Origin: Gemmataceae bacterium
Lineage (GTDB): Bacteria; Planctomycetota; Planctomycetia; Gemmatales; Gemmataceae
Assembly: GCA_009691845.1 (NCBI GenBank)
Contig: SIAJ01000016.1
Span: forward strand, 20,345 to 84,344
Direction: 5' to 3'
Length of the DNA stretch: 64,000 nucleotides
Position 1 is the stretch's first letter, and every line of letters begins with the position of its first letter. Below are positions 1-9,249 of this stretch, one piece after another. A program made the position numbers and the translations under genes. The notes under the pieces were generated by a model, which saw only the letters and a program-made list of their open reading frames with translations, did not search any database and had not been told where the DNA came from.

Positions 1-691
1 TTACGCTGGGCGTGTACGACGGGTTGATGACCGCGAAACCCGTGGGCACCGATCCGAGTTTGGTGTAATTGTTTTCGAAGGTGATGCTGCTGAGGCCGCC
101 TGTCGGAAGCGGCTTGATGAGTCCCGCCGAGAAGGCCGCAAAATCGCCGTTGTTGAAGTTGTTGAAGATGTTGGCGACGGCCTGATCGCGTTTTTGCCAG
201 GCCATGCTGGCGGTGAATCGCGTGTCAAATTTAGAGAGTGCCCCATCAATGTTGGCTGCGACAATGGCTGGATCGAGCGCGAAGGCCCGGATTGAATCGT
301 CCCCGCCGACCCCTTGGCCGGTGAAGCCGATCAGGTCGTCGTTGTACGATGCGCTGAAGCCTTGATTGAAATTTTGAAATAGGAATGAACTTGCATTGCC
401 TCGAGTACCGCGTTCGAGAGCAATCGCCATCGTTTCCTGAAGGGATATGTACCGAGGCTCGCGATTGGCATCAAGAACCGTTGGTGGAGACTTCTGATCA
501 GAAACGTCCGGAGTCGCGACAATGTTCGGGTTGGTCGCGAGGTCGGCGGGCAAGCCAACCGTCGAGACAATATGCTGCGTTTCGGGAGTCATGAAGAGTG
601 GCCGGGTACAACCGGACAGGCCCGCGACCCCAGCGGCCAGCAAGTTGCTCACGATCCATCGGTGCCAGCGGCTGCGATTCCAACGCGTCAT
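1..691 (-). CDS. TolC-family outer membrane channel protein, N-terminal part (cut by window edge)
   Basis: This gene reads leftwards from the ATG at 691 and runs off the window, with 230 codons visible. A GGGGGA ribosome-binding site lies about 5 bases upstream of the ATG. The N-terminus is basic, then hydrophobic, and ends in a lipobox LSGC (residues 25-28), which suggests a lipid-anchored outer membrane protein. Residues 82-95 (ISLQETMAIALERG) resemble the opening helix of TolC/OEP proteins, which form the outer-membrane duct of efflux pumps and type I secretion systems. The following Asn/Phe/Gly-rich part fits a beta-barrel/helical channel domain. The rest of the gene and any pump partner lie outside the window. 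The family call rests on the lipobox and this one motif. Confidence 0.7.
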   Translation of the reverse strand, partial: MTRWNRSRWHRWIVSNLLAAGVAGLSGCTRPLFMTPETQHIVSTVGLPADLATNPNIVATPDVSDQKSPPTVLDANREPRYISLQETMAIALERGTRGNASSFLFQNFNQGFSASYNDDLIGFTGQGVGGDDSIRAFALDPAIVAANIDGALSKFDTRFTASMAWQKRDQAVANIFNNFNNGDFAAFSAGLIKPLPTGGLSSITFENNYTKLGSVPTGFAVINPSYTPSV

Positions 692-1259
692 GATCGTCCC
701 CCGTCGATCGCGGCATCGTGCCGCGTCGAGCGTAACCTGACCACTCTGGACCAGTTGGCAGTCTGCCAAAACCGAACCGTAGGGTCTTCGGGCCTCTCGT
801 TCCGGCCGCAAGATGTGCGGTCGGCCCCCCGAGATCGCTCCGTTACGGTTGGCTTTAACTCAAGTCGGAAGCGATTGCAAGCCGAAGCGGGGCGAGTGTG
901 AGGCTGTGATTTGGCGAGGAGATCGAAATAATTCCGAGTGCCGCTGGAGCGAAGCTAAGTTCCGATTATGACGGCACTTCTCGATGGTTCTTCCCTATCA
1001 ATCGCACCGCCCGGAGATTGTTTCTTACGGCCGAATCGCGTAAACTATTGAAGTTGAAGGATCATGGAACCGGCGTTGCCCCGATTGACTCTTCGGCCCG
1101 TACAGGCCATTTTGCCTGATCTGGATTCGCCCGACCGAAACAGTTTCCCCGGACAGCCTCAACCGTCCTGTCCCCTCGTTTGACCCAAACGGAGACCTCA
1201 TCGGTCCCGCTGGCGTGGCCGAGTGGGTGGGCGGATCACTATCGGAGGAGCGACCCCAC
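692..1259. other. Intergenic region between divergent genes
   Basis: No convincing gene was found on either strand. The region must hold the promoters of the leftward TolC-like gene and the rightward DUF1573 gene. A small perfect palindrome (TTGGCAG-T-CTGCCAA, 755-769) lies 64 bases upstream of the TolC-like start and could be an operator, but nothing else supports that. Confidence 0.4.
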
Positions 1260-2309
1260 ATGCGACCACTCCCCCTTGGCCTCGCCCTACTATTCGGGAT
1301 CTTTTCACAGCTCCCGACTGCCTCTGCTCAGGAGCCGATTCCCTGGGCGAACAAGTTCTTCACCGCCAAGGGCGAAGCCCCGCCGCCCGTGGTCCTGCAC
1401 GACTTTGGGACCATGCCCAAGGGGACCGTAAAAACTTATCGCTTCAAGATGACCAATATCTACGCTTTCCCCATGCAATTGCAGGAACCGAAAGCCACCT
1501 GTGGCTGCCTCTCGGTTCTTGAATACACGGGCCAAATGGGGCCCCGAGAAACTGGTCACATCGACATCAAAATTGATACCTCGCGGGTCGAGGGCTATAA
1601 GTCGGTTTCGCTAACCCTAAAGATCGAAGGACGTGATCCGAAAACCCGGGAGGCGTTTTGGTCATTTCCCAAGATCGAGATCCGTGCCGTGAGCCGGCCT
1701 GACATTGCGATCAATCCGGGTGCGATCGCATTCGGCGTCGTTCCGGCGGGTCAAACCACAAACCAAGTCGTGAACATCGTTTACACAGGATCGCAGAAAA
1801 ACTGGAATTTGACCGAAGTCGCCTCCAAGAACGAAGCCTTCGATGTAGCAATTCTTCCCATGCCCGCCCGAAGCGGTAAGTCCTTTCAAATCACCGCGAC
1901 CCTCAAGAAGACTGCGGCCAGCGGACAGTTCGACGAGCAGATCCTCCTCAAGACGAACGATCTGGCCGCCCCGACACTGTCGCTCTCAGCAACGGGAACG
2001 GTGCAGCCGCCCTTGAGCTTGGTCGGTGGCGACCGGATGAAAATGGGTGGCGTCGAGGTGGGCAAAAAGCTGGAGCAGAACGTGATCGTTCGCTCGGACA
2101 AGCCTTTCAAACTTGCCGCAGTGGACGGCCAAGGCGACGGTGTGACGGTCGCGATTCTCAAGCAGCTTCCGGCCGCCAAATCGCAGGTTTTCACCGTGAC
2201 CTTTGCTCCCGGAAAGGTCGGCCCACTCAAGAAAGTGCTCAAGATCAAGACCGATTTGGGTGAGTCCATCGACCTCACCGTGGAAGGAATCGGAACCGAG
2301 CCGCAGTAG
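1260..2309 (+). CDS. Secreted DUF1573-domain protein
   Basis: A 349-residue exported protein. The ATG at 1260 follows a GGAGGAG ribosome-binding site; an upstream in-frame start at 1215 would add 15 unlikely residues before the signal peptide. Residues 1-23 form a signal peptide ending TASA. Residues 43-125 carry the DUF1573 pattern (HDFGTMPKG, then ATCGCL with Cys81 and Cys83), an immunoglobulin-like fold common in secreted proteins of Bacteroidetes and planctomycetes. At least two more repeats of similar beta-sandwich type follow (for example AFGVVPAGQTTNQVVNI near 160-180). The molecular role of DUF1573 proteins is not established. The next gene starts 13 bases after its stop and may be co-transcribed. 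Confidence 0.8.
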   Translation: MRPLPLGLALLFGIFSQLPTASAQEPIPWANKFFTAKGEAPPPVVLHDFGTMPKGTVKTYRFKMTNIYAFPMQLQEPKATCGCLSVLEYTGQMGPRETGHIDIKIDTSRVEGYKSVSLTLKIEGRDPKTREAFWSFPKIEIRAVSRPDIAINPGAIAFGVVPAGQTTNQVVNIVYTGSQKNWNLTEVASKNEAFDVAILPMPARSGKSFQITATLKKTAASGQFDEQILLKTNDLAAPTLSLSATGTVQPPLSLVGGDRMKMGGVEVGKKLEQNVIVRSDKPFKLAAVDGQGDGVTVAILKQLPAAKSQVFTVTFAPGKVGPLKKVLKIKTDLGESIDLTVEGIGTEPQ

Positions 2310-2322
2310 GCTCGATGCTGCC

Positions 2323-2610
2323 ATGCAACTCGACGACCACGTCTGTCTTTGCTTTCACGTCTCACGGCGGAAGGTCGAGAATTTCGTTCGCCTGTCCCAG
2401 CCTCGCGTGCCAAGCCAGATTTCCCAATGCGGTGGCGCCGGCACTGGTTGCGGCTGGTGCATCCCCTTTCTCCGGCAAATATTCAATCGAGCCGTTCAGG
2501 GCGGGCTGATCGAATTGGAAACTCTCACGGCCGAGGAATACGAGCAACGCCGCAAGGGCTACATCCGAGAAGGAAAAGGGACTCCGCCGCCCGCAGCAGA
2601 GCCGGGTTGA
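2323..2610 (+). CDS. BFD-like [2Fe-2S]-binding protein
   Basis: A 95-residue cytoplasmic protein. Its cysteines follow the bacterioferritin-associated ferredoxin pattern: Cys8-x-Cys10, a 32-residue gap, then Cys43-x-x-Cys46, so it should bind one [2Fe-2S] cluster through a BFD fold. An additional Cys36 is present. BFD domains usually pass electrons to bacterioferritin for iron release or act as small modules of redox enzymes. No bacterioferritin gene is in the window, so the partner is unknown. The C-terminal 30 residues are charged and poorly conserved in appearance. It starts 13 bases after the DUF1573 gene, suggesting a shared transcript. Confidence 0.75.
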   Translation: MQLDDHVCLCFHVSRRKVENFVRLSQPRVPSQISQCGGAGTGCGWCIPFLRQIFNRAVQGGLIELETLTAEEYEQRRKGYIREGKGTPPPAAEPG

Positions 2611-2984
2611 CCTACTGAGGCACATTCGGCTTCTTTGTCATGCTCTTTTGCTATTTGCTCTCCTCCGGTCAGGGAGCCTGGCTGCGAGTGCTCATTGGTC
2701 TCTCGCTCGGCTGCATTCCCCCGAACTTGTTTCTCTATGGATGTCGGTGACGATGGCGTGATCGGCAGCGATCCCGGCCACGCTGGTCACAAATACGAAT
2801 CCCTCGGAGCCGATCTCATCTTGCCGTGATCGTGGCGAACTCCACGCGGGAGGATGAGCCAGCAGAATTCGCGTACACGGACCCGGGAATAAAAGTTTCC
2901 GAATCGCCTTCACCGGAAGCTGGTCCTACAACAAGCTCACGTCGAACGTAGGGTATTTCTGTCCCGCGCCCTTCCGAAGCAAAT
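2611..2984. other. Intergenic region, no clear gene
   Basis: The stretch contains only a short hydrophobic reading frame starting at 2639 (about 36 codons) and another short frame at 2635. Neither has a ribosome-binding site or a recognisable family. It presumably holds the promoter of the dehydrogenase gene at 2985. Confidence 0.4.
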
Positions 2985-4016
2985 ATGTCACGAAAACCAG
3001 TCGTCCTCATCACGGGCGCCAGCGGCGAGATCGGCCACGGGCTAATCGAAGCGTTGTCCAAAACTCCCGATCGTCCGGTCATTACTCTCGACCTGGCTCC
3101 GCTTGATCCAGGTTTGGCGGGACGCGTAAGGCAGCACTACGTGGGATCGATTCTCGATCCGCAGTTGCTCGATCGCATCCTAGCCGAGTACGAGATCAAC
3201 CTGATCTTTCACCTCGCAGCAGTATTGTCCACTCGCGGCGAATTCGCTCCGATGACCGCCCACAAGGTCAATGTCGAGGGCACGCTGCAGATGCTTGAGT
3301 TCGCCCAAAAAGAAGGCGAATCGCACGGGCAGCCCGTGGTCTTCGTTTATCCGTCGTCGATCGCGGCCTACGGACTCCCGAATTTGAACGTGAAGCAACA
3401 AGCGGGCAAAGTGCGTGAGGAACAGTTCAACACACCCACGACGATGTACGGATGCAACAAGCTATACGGGGAGTTGCTTGGCTCGTATTACGCGGGCCAT
3501 TACAAACAACTCTCGATCCATCAGGTTCGCGGCAAGGTTGATTTTCGCGGACTGCGTTTTCCTGGGCTCATCTCAGCCATCACCGCACCGAGCGGTGGCA
3601 CCTCGGACTACGCCCCGGAAATGATCCACGCTGCCGCCCAGGGCAAACCGTACGCCTGCTTCGTACGACCGGATACGCGGATTCCGTTCATGGCCATGCC
3701 GGATGCCGTCGATAGTCTGCTGCGTCTGGCGGAATGTCCCCACGAGCGATTGACGAGGACCGTGTATAATCTCGGTGCGTTCAGTCCCTCTGCTCAGGAG
3801 ATTCACGACGAGGTGGCCAGCGCGTTTCCAGATGCCACGATTTCCTTCCAGGTCGACGAACGCCGACAGGGAATCGTGGACACGTGGCCGGCCGATGTCG
3901 AGGATTCATCTGCAAGACGCGACTGGGGACATTCGCCCCGTTTCGGCTTCCGCGAGGCTTTTCGCGAGTATTTGATCCCGACGATCCGCGAGCGATACGC
4001 CGCACTCAAGTCTTAA
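2985..4016 (+). CDS. SDR-type NAD-dependent L-threonine 3-dehydrogenase-like epimerase/dehydratase
   Basis: 343 residues with an extended short-chain dehydrogenase fold. The NAD-binding Rossmann motif is GASGEIG (11-17), and the catalytic Tyr155-x3-Lys159 lies in TMYGCNKLYGE. The middle and C-terminal parts carry the marks of the SDR type of threonine dehydrogenase: LRFPGLIS (190-197), a SGGTSDYA segment (203-210), a DTRIPFMAMPDAV segment, and RRQGIVDTWP-x-DVEDSSARRDWG near the C-terminus. That enzyme oxidises threonine to 2-amino-3-ketobutyrate in threonine breakdown to glycine. A nucleotide-sugar epimerase is the alternative, but the specific C-terminal motif argues against it. The downstream FmdB-like gene starts 28 bases after the stop. 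The expected 2-amino-3-ketobutyrate CoA ligase gene is not in the window. Confidence 0.72.
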   Translation: MSRKPVVLITGASGEIGHGLIEALSKTPDRPVITLDLAPLDPGLAGRVRQHYVGSILDPQLLDRILAEYEINLIFHLAAVLSTRGEFAPMTAHKVNVEGTLQMLEFAQKEGESHGQPVVFVYPSSIAAYGLPNLNVKQQAGKVREEQFNTPTTMYGCNKLYGELLGSYYAGHYKQLSIHQVRGKVDFRGLRFPGLISAITAPSGGTSDYAPEMIHAAAQGKPYACFVRPDTRIPFMAMPDAVDSLLRLAECPHERLTRTVYNLGAFSPSAQEIHDEVASAFPDATISFQVDERRQGIVDTWPADVEDSSARRDWGHSPRFGFREAFREYLIPTIRERYAALKS

Positions 4017-4044
4017 GTTTTCCGACCGAGTTCCAGGAGTCCAA

Positions 4045-4323
4045 ATGCCGCTTTATGTTTACCAAGTGATCGAGTCAGATGGCAGCGAGGGGGAGATCTT
4101 CGAAGTGATTCAGAAGATGGCCGACCCGGTTCTGACCGTGCATCCGGACTCCGGCAAGCCCGTGCAAAAGCTGCTGGCCGCACCGAACACGGTGACACGA
4201 TTTGCAGCCGGAAACATGAGCAACGCGAATCTTGGGCGGCTAGGTTTCACCAAGTACCAGAAGGCCGGTGATGGTCATTACGAGAAGACGGCAGGCTCGG
4301 GGCCGGATGTGATTAAACGATAG
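4045..4323 (+). CDS. FmdB-like small regulatory protein lacking the zinc ribbon cysteines
   Basis: A 92-residue protein starting 12 bases after the end of an AGGAG ribosome-binding-site region. It opens MPLYVYQVIESDGSEGEIFE and continues DPVLTVHPDSGKPVQKLL, which aligns by eye with the FmdB/CxxC_CxxC_SSSS family. In that family the positions equivalent to HPDSGKPV normally read C-x-x-C-G. Here no cysteine occurs anywhere in the protein, so it cannot form the usual zinc ribbon. Function is unknown; FmdB was proposed as a regulator of amide-utilisation genes. It probably shares a transcript with the upstream dehydrogenase and converges on the kinase gene. Confidence 0.6.
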   Translation: MPLYVYQVIESDGSEGEIFEVIQKMADPVLTVHPDSGKPVQKLLAAPNTVTRFAAGNMSNANLGRLGFTKYQKAGDGHYEKTAGSGPDVIKR

Positions 4324-4326
4324 AGA

Positions 4327-7002
4327 CTATTCGGGTGGCACGCCTGCCGGCTTGCCGTTCACAGCCGCCTTGAAGAGCTTACTTGACTTGTCGTACATCA
4401 GAAAGCTCGCTGGCTCTGTAGGGTTTAAGGACACAACTGCGTCTGCTTCTGGGATCGACACTAGTATGTTGGCTGGCATACTGCCGAGTTGTATGCCCGA
4501 TGAGTAAACGTTGTTGTTCGGAATGGCCACAAGGAAATTTTTGATATTCGCAAGAGCGACTTGGTCGAACAACCCGACATCCATGGGTGACTTGCCAGTG
4601 AACAAGTTCTGAGCCAGTGTGATTCGCGTTCCGGTCCCGGATTTGGGTTGATTCATTTCCTCGAATCGTAACGCTGACCCTGTGGTCGAATAGAAGGTGT
4701 TTCCCTCGATATTCACCTGCCAAATCGCCGTCTTCTCGCTTGTGGACTTTCGAAACCAGACTCCATTGCCGACATTCCAAACGCGACAGTGCTTAATCTC
4801 GATTGCCGCGGCGGGGCCCTCGAACTGAAAAGCGGCCGCAGTAAACCGGCCTTCCAGCGTGCAGTTCTGAATCAACACGTTCCTGCTGGAGCGTAAGGGA
4901 GCGGCGGCGAAGAGCACTCCCGACTTCGATTCCTTGCCACCCGAATTCGCGAAGCGGCACCTGCGGATCGTGGCCGGGCGGTTGTCGAGACCAACACAGT
5001 CGTAGATCAAGAGAGCAGCCTGGGTGGCGTTCAGCATCGCCACCTTTTCGAGAATGAGATCCGGGCAATGACCGGAGATCTTCACGGCATTCGCGACCAG
5101 GCCGCCGCAGTCGAATGTGATTCCGGAAACCCATGCACCTTCGGTATCGTAGAGTGTCAGCAAGACACCCTCCTCCTTCGAGCCCCTATAGCTCGAAGGC
5201 ACCCTCCAGATCACTTGTTTCCCTTCGGCCGCCTGGAGGATGAGGCCTTTGGTTCGAGTCACGGCCCCAATATCTTCCCATTCGTCGTCCTTGATCACGA
5301 TCGTGTCCCCGGTCTTAAAATCCGCGACCGCCTTTTGCAGGGAGGGATAATGCAGTGGGGCACCGCCCGGGTTCTTCGTGAGATAGAGTGTTCGCGGTTC
5401 GGTCGCACCAGGAGCAGACGGCTTGGATTTTTCGCGAAAGCCAAACCAATAGGCAGCGATTGCGCCTCCACTAATTAAGATCACACCCGCGACCAGCAAG
5501 AAGATCAGCCCCATCGATGATTGAGTCTTCTTGCCAAGCCGCTTCTCGGACTTCGGGGCGACCTTGCGAGCCTCAACAGGCTTCTCGTCGACAGGCTTGT
5601 TTTTTACCCGACGACTCGATTGATCGCGTTTCGTCCGATCCGTATCGGCACGTCGGGAGCTGGCGGTCTCGGCACTGATCACTTCCCAGATGGGAGTTCC
5701 CGGTGTCGAATCGGGGAATGGCTCCACGACTGGAACCGGCCGATTTCGTTGCGTATCGGCCTCCGCGACTGAAGTGATCGGATGTGCGCGAGCGAGCGAG
5801 CCACTACTGGGATCCGGAGTGGGGGCCTTCCCGCTTCCGTGAGAAGGCATCGGTGTAAGCGGAGCGGTCACAATGGTCCGTGGCACGACCGAGATGGCCA
5901 CCGGACCACTCGCTGTTCCCTGTGCGGCAGCGGAGAGCCGCGGCATCTCATCCTCGGGCGGAGGGCCAATGGGAGTCTGTGTGAAGGGAAGCAGGGCTTC
6001 GGCGAGTTGCCCGGGAGTCGCGAAACGATCCTCCGGCTTCTTGGCCATCATCTTTTCCAAGACGGTTGCCACGCTTTCAGGAACTTCGGGCCGGATCTCC
6101 CGGATTGGCTTCGGCATTCGCGTTTGATGCCAAAGAAGTTTCTGGGCGATCGTACCCTCGGCGAACGGCGGACTGCCCGAGAGGAGAAAATAGAAGGTGG
6201 CACCTAGCGAATAGATGTCGGCTCGCCCATCGACGCCGTGGCTGTCGATCGCTTGCTCGGGTGCAAGATAGTCCGCTGTGCCCAACACGGTTTCGTCGTA
6301 TTTTTTGGTCAGCAGATCTTCGTCATCGTTGAAAAAACGGGCCAGGCCAAGGTCGAGGATTTTGACCACGCCGGTTCGATCGACGAGAATGTTTCCTGGT
6401 TTGATATCGCGGTGAATGAGCCCGTTCGTATGTGCGTGTTGCAGGCCGACCGCCGACCAGTACATGTAGTGGCAGGCCCGGGTCACATCCATTCGTTTGG
6501 ATTTCCGGATCATCTCCTGCATGTTGGCCCCGTCCACGTACTCCATCACCAAAAAATGCAGGTTGGCGTCCTGATCGATGTCGTAGGCGCGAACGATGTT
6601 GATATGGTCGAGGGCGGCAACCGCGCGGGCTTCACGATAAAAGCGATCCAGGCTGGAAGGGTCTGCGGCCTTCTGGGCAGGCAATACCTTCACGGCCACC
6701 CGGCGACGCATGAGCTTGTGTTCGCAAAGGAACACCTGGCCCATTCCGCCGGTGCCGATTTTCTCCAGGACCTTGTACTTGCCGATTGTGAATCGCTTCC
6801 AGCGACCCTGGAGAAACTGTTCGGCCTGGAAATATGTGAGTAATCCGTCGCGAACGAATAGGCCGGCTAGCCCGCTTAATTCATTGGGAGTGGCCGAATC
6901 GTCCTTGAGTTTCTGGACGTACGGGAACAATCGTGTTTCGTCGAGGACACCGCTCTTGCGTATCAGCTCAACAAATTCATCGACTGTCGAGGGAGCCGCC
7001 AT
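4327..7002 (-). CDS. Transmembrane Ser/Thr protein kinase with extracytoplasmic beta-helix domain
   Basis: 891 residues from the ATG at 7002, which has AGGTGGG just upstream; an in-frame ATG 14 codons earlier lacks that. A short helical N-terminal region (1-70) precedes a complete Hanks-type kinase: glycine loop GTGGMGQV (83-90), Lys105 in VAVKVL, catalytic HRDIKPGN (197-204), DLGLAR (217-222) and GTADYLAPEQ (241-250). A Pro/Thr/Arg-rich linker (about 340-495) leads to one membrane helix (about 498-521). The last 370 residues look like a right-handed parallel beta-helix of the pectate-lyase type, probably binding a carbohydrate or surface ligand outside the membrane. It is thus receptor-like, with the sensor outside and the kinase inside. 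It stands alone and converges on the FmdB-like gene, 3 bases apart. Confidence 0.88.
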   Translation of the reverse strand: MAAPSTVDEFVELIRKSGVLDETRLFPYVQKLKDDSATPNELSGLAGLFVRDGLLTYFQAEQFLQGRWKRFTIGKYKVLEKIGTGGMGQVFLCEHKLMRRRVAVKVLPAQKAADPSSLDRFYREARAVAALDHINIVRAYDIDQDANLHFLVMEYVDGANMQEMIRKSKRMDVTRACHYMYWSAVGLQHAHTNGLIHRDIKPGNILVDRTGVVKILDLGLARFFNDDEDLLTKKYDETVLGTADYLAPEQAIDSHGVDGRADIYSLGATFYFLLSGSPPFAEGTIAQKLLWHQTRMPKPIREIRPEVPESVATVLEKMMAKKPEDRFATPGQLAEALLPFTQTPIGPPPEDEMPRLSAAAQGTASGPVAISVVPRTIVTAPLTPMPSHGSGKAPTPDPSSGSLARAHPITSVAEADTQRNRPVPVVEPFPDSTPGTPIWEVISAETASSRRADTDRTKRDQSSRRVKNKPVDEKPVEARKVAPKSEKRLGKKTQSSMGLIFLLVAGVILISGGAIAAYWFGFREKSKPSAPGATEPRTLYLTKNPGGAPLHYPSLQKAVADFKTGDTIVIKDDEWEDIGAVTRTKGLILQAAEGKQVIWRVPSSYRGSKEEGVLLTLYDTEGAWVSGITFDCGGLVANAVKISGHCPDLILEKVAMLNATQAALLIYDCVGLDNRPATIRRCRFANSGGKESKSGVLFAAAPLRSSRNVLIQNCTLEGRFTAAAFQFEGPAAAIEIKHCRVWNVGNGVWFRKSTSEKTAIWQVNIEGNTFYSTTGSALRFEEMNQPKSGTGTRITLAQNLFTGKSPMDVGLFDQVALANIKNFLVAIPNNNVYSSGIQLGSMPANILVSIPEADAVVSLNPTEPASFLMYDKSSKLFKAAVNGKPAGVPPE

Positions 7003-7409
7003 CTGCCCACCTGGTATCGATTCGCTGGCGGTCCGACCGGACACAGCGTGGATTGTTCAACTCAGAAAACCCGTGCGCCGGCGCGGCAGGCACTGGTGAA
7101 TCGAGGCTGCCCAGCTATGCAATCGGAACGTGGATCAGTCCCGGCTGAAGCTCCAGCTATGGTATAGTGCAAATTCTGGGAGCGCGGGACAGGTAATTTC
7201 AAGATTCGGCAAAGTCCCACAATCCATGTCCTTTTGCCTTCTCGAGCGGAGGGGCAACTGCCGACTCACACCAATTAGTGGCCGAATGCCTGGTTGATGG
7301 AGACCGCTTCCGCTCCCACTTCTTCCATGTTCCGTACTTTCCGATTGCTTTGCACCAGGTTTGGAAGATAATAACGAATAGGGCAAAGAGTCCGGAGGAG
7401 GCCTGTTCG
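7003..7409. other. Intergenic region between divergent genes
   Basis: No gene was recognised. The stretch separates the leftward kinase from the rightward coiled-coil protein and should contain both promoters. A short AT-rich tract near 7365-7380 precedes the GGAGGAGG ribosome-binding site of the gene at 7410. Confidence 0.4.
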
Positions 7410-9104
7410 ATGGCAACCACTACCTTGGCATCCCGAATCCTGCAGGTGCGCAGGCGTCTGTTTATTCAGACGCTGTTCAACCGCCTCGGGTTGGCATGGG
7501 GACTTGCTCTTGCTCTTGGGTTGCTCTGGCTTTTGCTGGGGCCAGTGGTGATGCCGAACGGTCCTCCTCTTCTGAAGTGGGCGGTTCTCGGCGGGGCGGC
7601 TGCCCTGGGAACTGTCGCGGCCCTCTGGACATCGATTCGCTCCGTCCCAACTCCGCTTTCCGCGGCATTGGCCATCGATCAGCGATACGCTCTGAAAGAG
7701 CGTGTCACGACGGCGTTAACCCTAACGACACACGATCAGACTTCCTTGGCGGGACAGGCCTTACTTGCCGATGCGAATTCGCGTTTGGAAAAGGTGGCCG
7801 TAAGAGGGCAGTTTCCCGTCCGCGTCGGCTTACGAGCCCTTTTTATCCCAGCTCAGATGATCGCAATCGCAGTTCTTGCACTGTACCCGCCAGCCGTTAT
7901 CACAATGCTCGCAGGAAGCGGCGGAAAGAAGGAGGATGACAAGGGCGCGGTTGAAGGGCAGGATAATCCTGCCAAGCCGATCACGACGAGGCCGTTTATT
8001 CGCCCTCCAGTTGAACGCCCCAACAAATCGGACGAACTTCGCCAGTTGGAGGCGGAACTCGACAAACTCTATGCTGAGCACAATCGAGAGGCTGGGCCAA
8101 ATAGCGAAAAGCCCGAGCAGGTCCGCCAGCGCCAGGAGAAGATCGCGTCCGCCGAGGAGAAACTCCGGAAACGCGAACAGGAGATGGCCGAGAAGTTCCA
8201 GAAACTTCAGGAGCAGATGGACAAGCTAACGGAATTGGACAACGGCGAGGCCCGCCGGGATGGCATCGCGAAGGATTTCGCCGAGGCCTTGAACAAGGGT
8301 GACTTGAAAAAAGCCCAAGACGAACTCGATCGCCTAAAAAAGAAAGCCAAGGACAAGAAACTCGATGAGAAGGACCAACAGCAGTTGACGCAGCAGCTCA
8401 AGGACATGGAGGACAAGGTCGACAAGCTTCAACGCGAACAGCAGGAGAAAAAACAGAAACTGAAGGATCTGATCGACCAGGCGAAGAAAGAGAATCGCGA
8501 TGCCGACAGCCTGGAACGCGAGTTGAAGAAGATGGAAACAGAGGAACAGATGCCGAAGGAGTTAAAGGATCTGGCGAATTCGATGAAGGCGGCCAAGCAA
8601 GCCCTCGACCAAAAGGACTTCGACGGACTCGCCGACAAACTCGGCGAAATGTCGAAGCAACTTGGAGACATCCAGGACGAACTTCAGGACCTGGAGGATG
8701 TTCAAGAGCATCTGCAAAATCTGAAGCAAATGAAGAAGGAAGGCTGCAAGGAGTGCGAGGGGGAAGGGAAAGGCAATTCCGGCAAGAAGGACAACGCGAA
8801 TGGATACGCCAAAGGGGCGTCGGGCGATCGACTTGAGAACAAGGACGCCAAGTCCAAGGAAGGCGAAGAAAAGCGAATTCGCGGCTACTTCGACCCCAAG
8901 GGCCGCAAGGCCTACGGTGGGTCAACGACCGGACCTGCTTTCAAGAAAGCATCGAGCGCGGAAATGTCCGGCGAGATCAACCAAGCCGTGCAAGAAGCCC
9001 CGGAGGCCGTCGAGGTGCAACGACTGCCGAAGGCCGCCAAGGAAATGGTGAAGGAGTACTTTGAGAAACTGGGTGGGCAGGCACCACCCCCGCCTAAGAA
9101 ATAG
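7410..9104 (+). CDS. Membrane-anchored coiled-coil protein, planctomycete type
   Basis: 564 residues from the ATG at 7410, preceded by GGAGGAGG; an upstream in-frame start at 7278 lacks a ribosome-binding site. Two membrane helices are near residues 28-47 and 57-74, and a third is near 143-168. Residues 200-440 are a long, highly charged coiled coil (Glu, Lys, Gln, Asp, Leu heptads). A CKECEGEG motif near residue 450 is followed by a Lys/Gly/Asp-rich stretch, and the C-terminus (KAAKEMVKEYFEKLGG) is amphipathic. Such proteins occur in planctomycetes near aerotolerance (Bat-like) clusters, but no such partner is adjacent here. I do not know its function. A scaffold at the membrane is the simplest reading. 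Confidence 0.7.
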   Translation: MATTTLASRILQVRRRLFIQTLFNRLGLAWGLALALGLLWLLLGPVVMPNGPPLLKWAVLGGAAALGTVAALWTSIRSVPTPLSAALAIDQRYALKERVTTALTLTTHDQTSLAGQALLADANSRLEKVAVRGQFPVRVGLRALFIPAQMIAIAVLALYPPAVITMLAGSGGKKEDDKGAVEGQDNPAKPITTRPFIRPPVERPNKSDELRQLEAELDKLYAEHNREAGPNSEKPEQVRQRQEKIASAEEKLRKREQEMAEKFQKLQEQMDKLTELDNGEARRDGIAKDFAEALNKGDLKKAQDELDRLKKKAKDKKLDEKDQQQLTQQLKDMEDKVDKLQREQQEKKQKLKDLIDQAKKENRDADSLERELKKMETEEQMPKELKDLANSMKAAKQALDQKDFDGLADKLGEMSKQLGDIQDELQDLEDVQEHLQNLKQMKKEGCKECEGEGKGNSGKKDNANGYAKGASGDRLENKDAKSKEGEEKRIRGYFDPKGRKAYGGSTTGPAFKKASSAEMSGEINQAVQEAPEAVEVQRLPKAAKEMVKEYFEKLGGQAPPPPKK

Positions 9105-9249
9105 CAAGACGCTTAGTCGAAAAGCTCGAGGCGGTGACTCGATGAATCCAGATTCGCGATCACCGGCTCGGTCCCCACTAGAATCTGGCCACTTCTCGGT
9201 CATCGACGCTGGTTGCACGGGAGTCATTTTTTTGCGTTAACGGCTTCGA

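Noticed and set aside
2635..2829. A 64-codon frame in the gap before the threonine dehydrogenase
   Set aside because: No ribosome-binding site, odd composition and no family resemblance.
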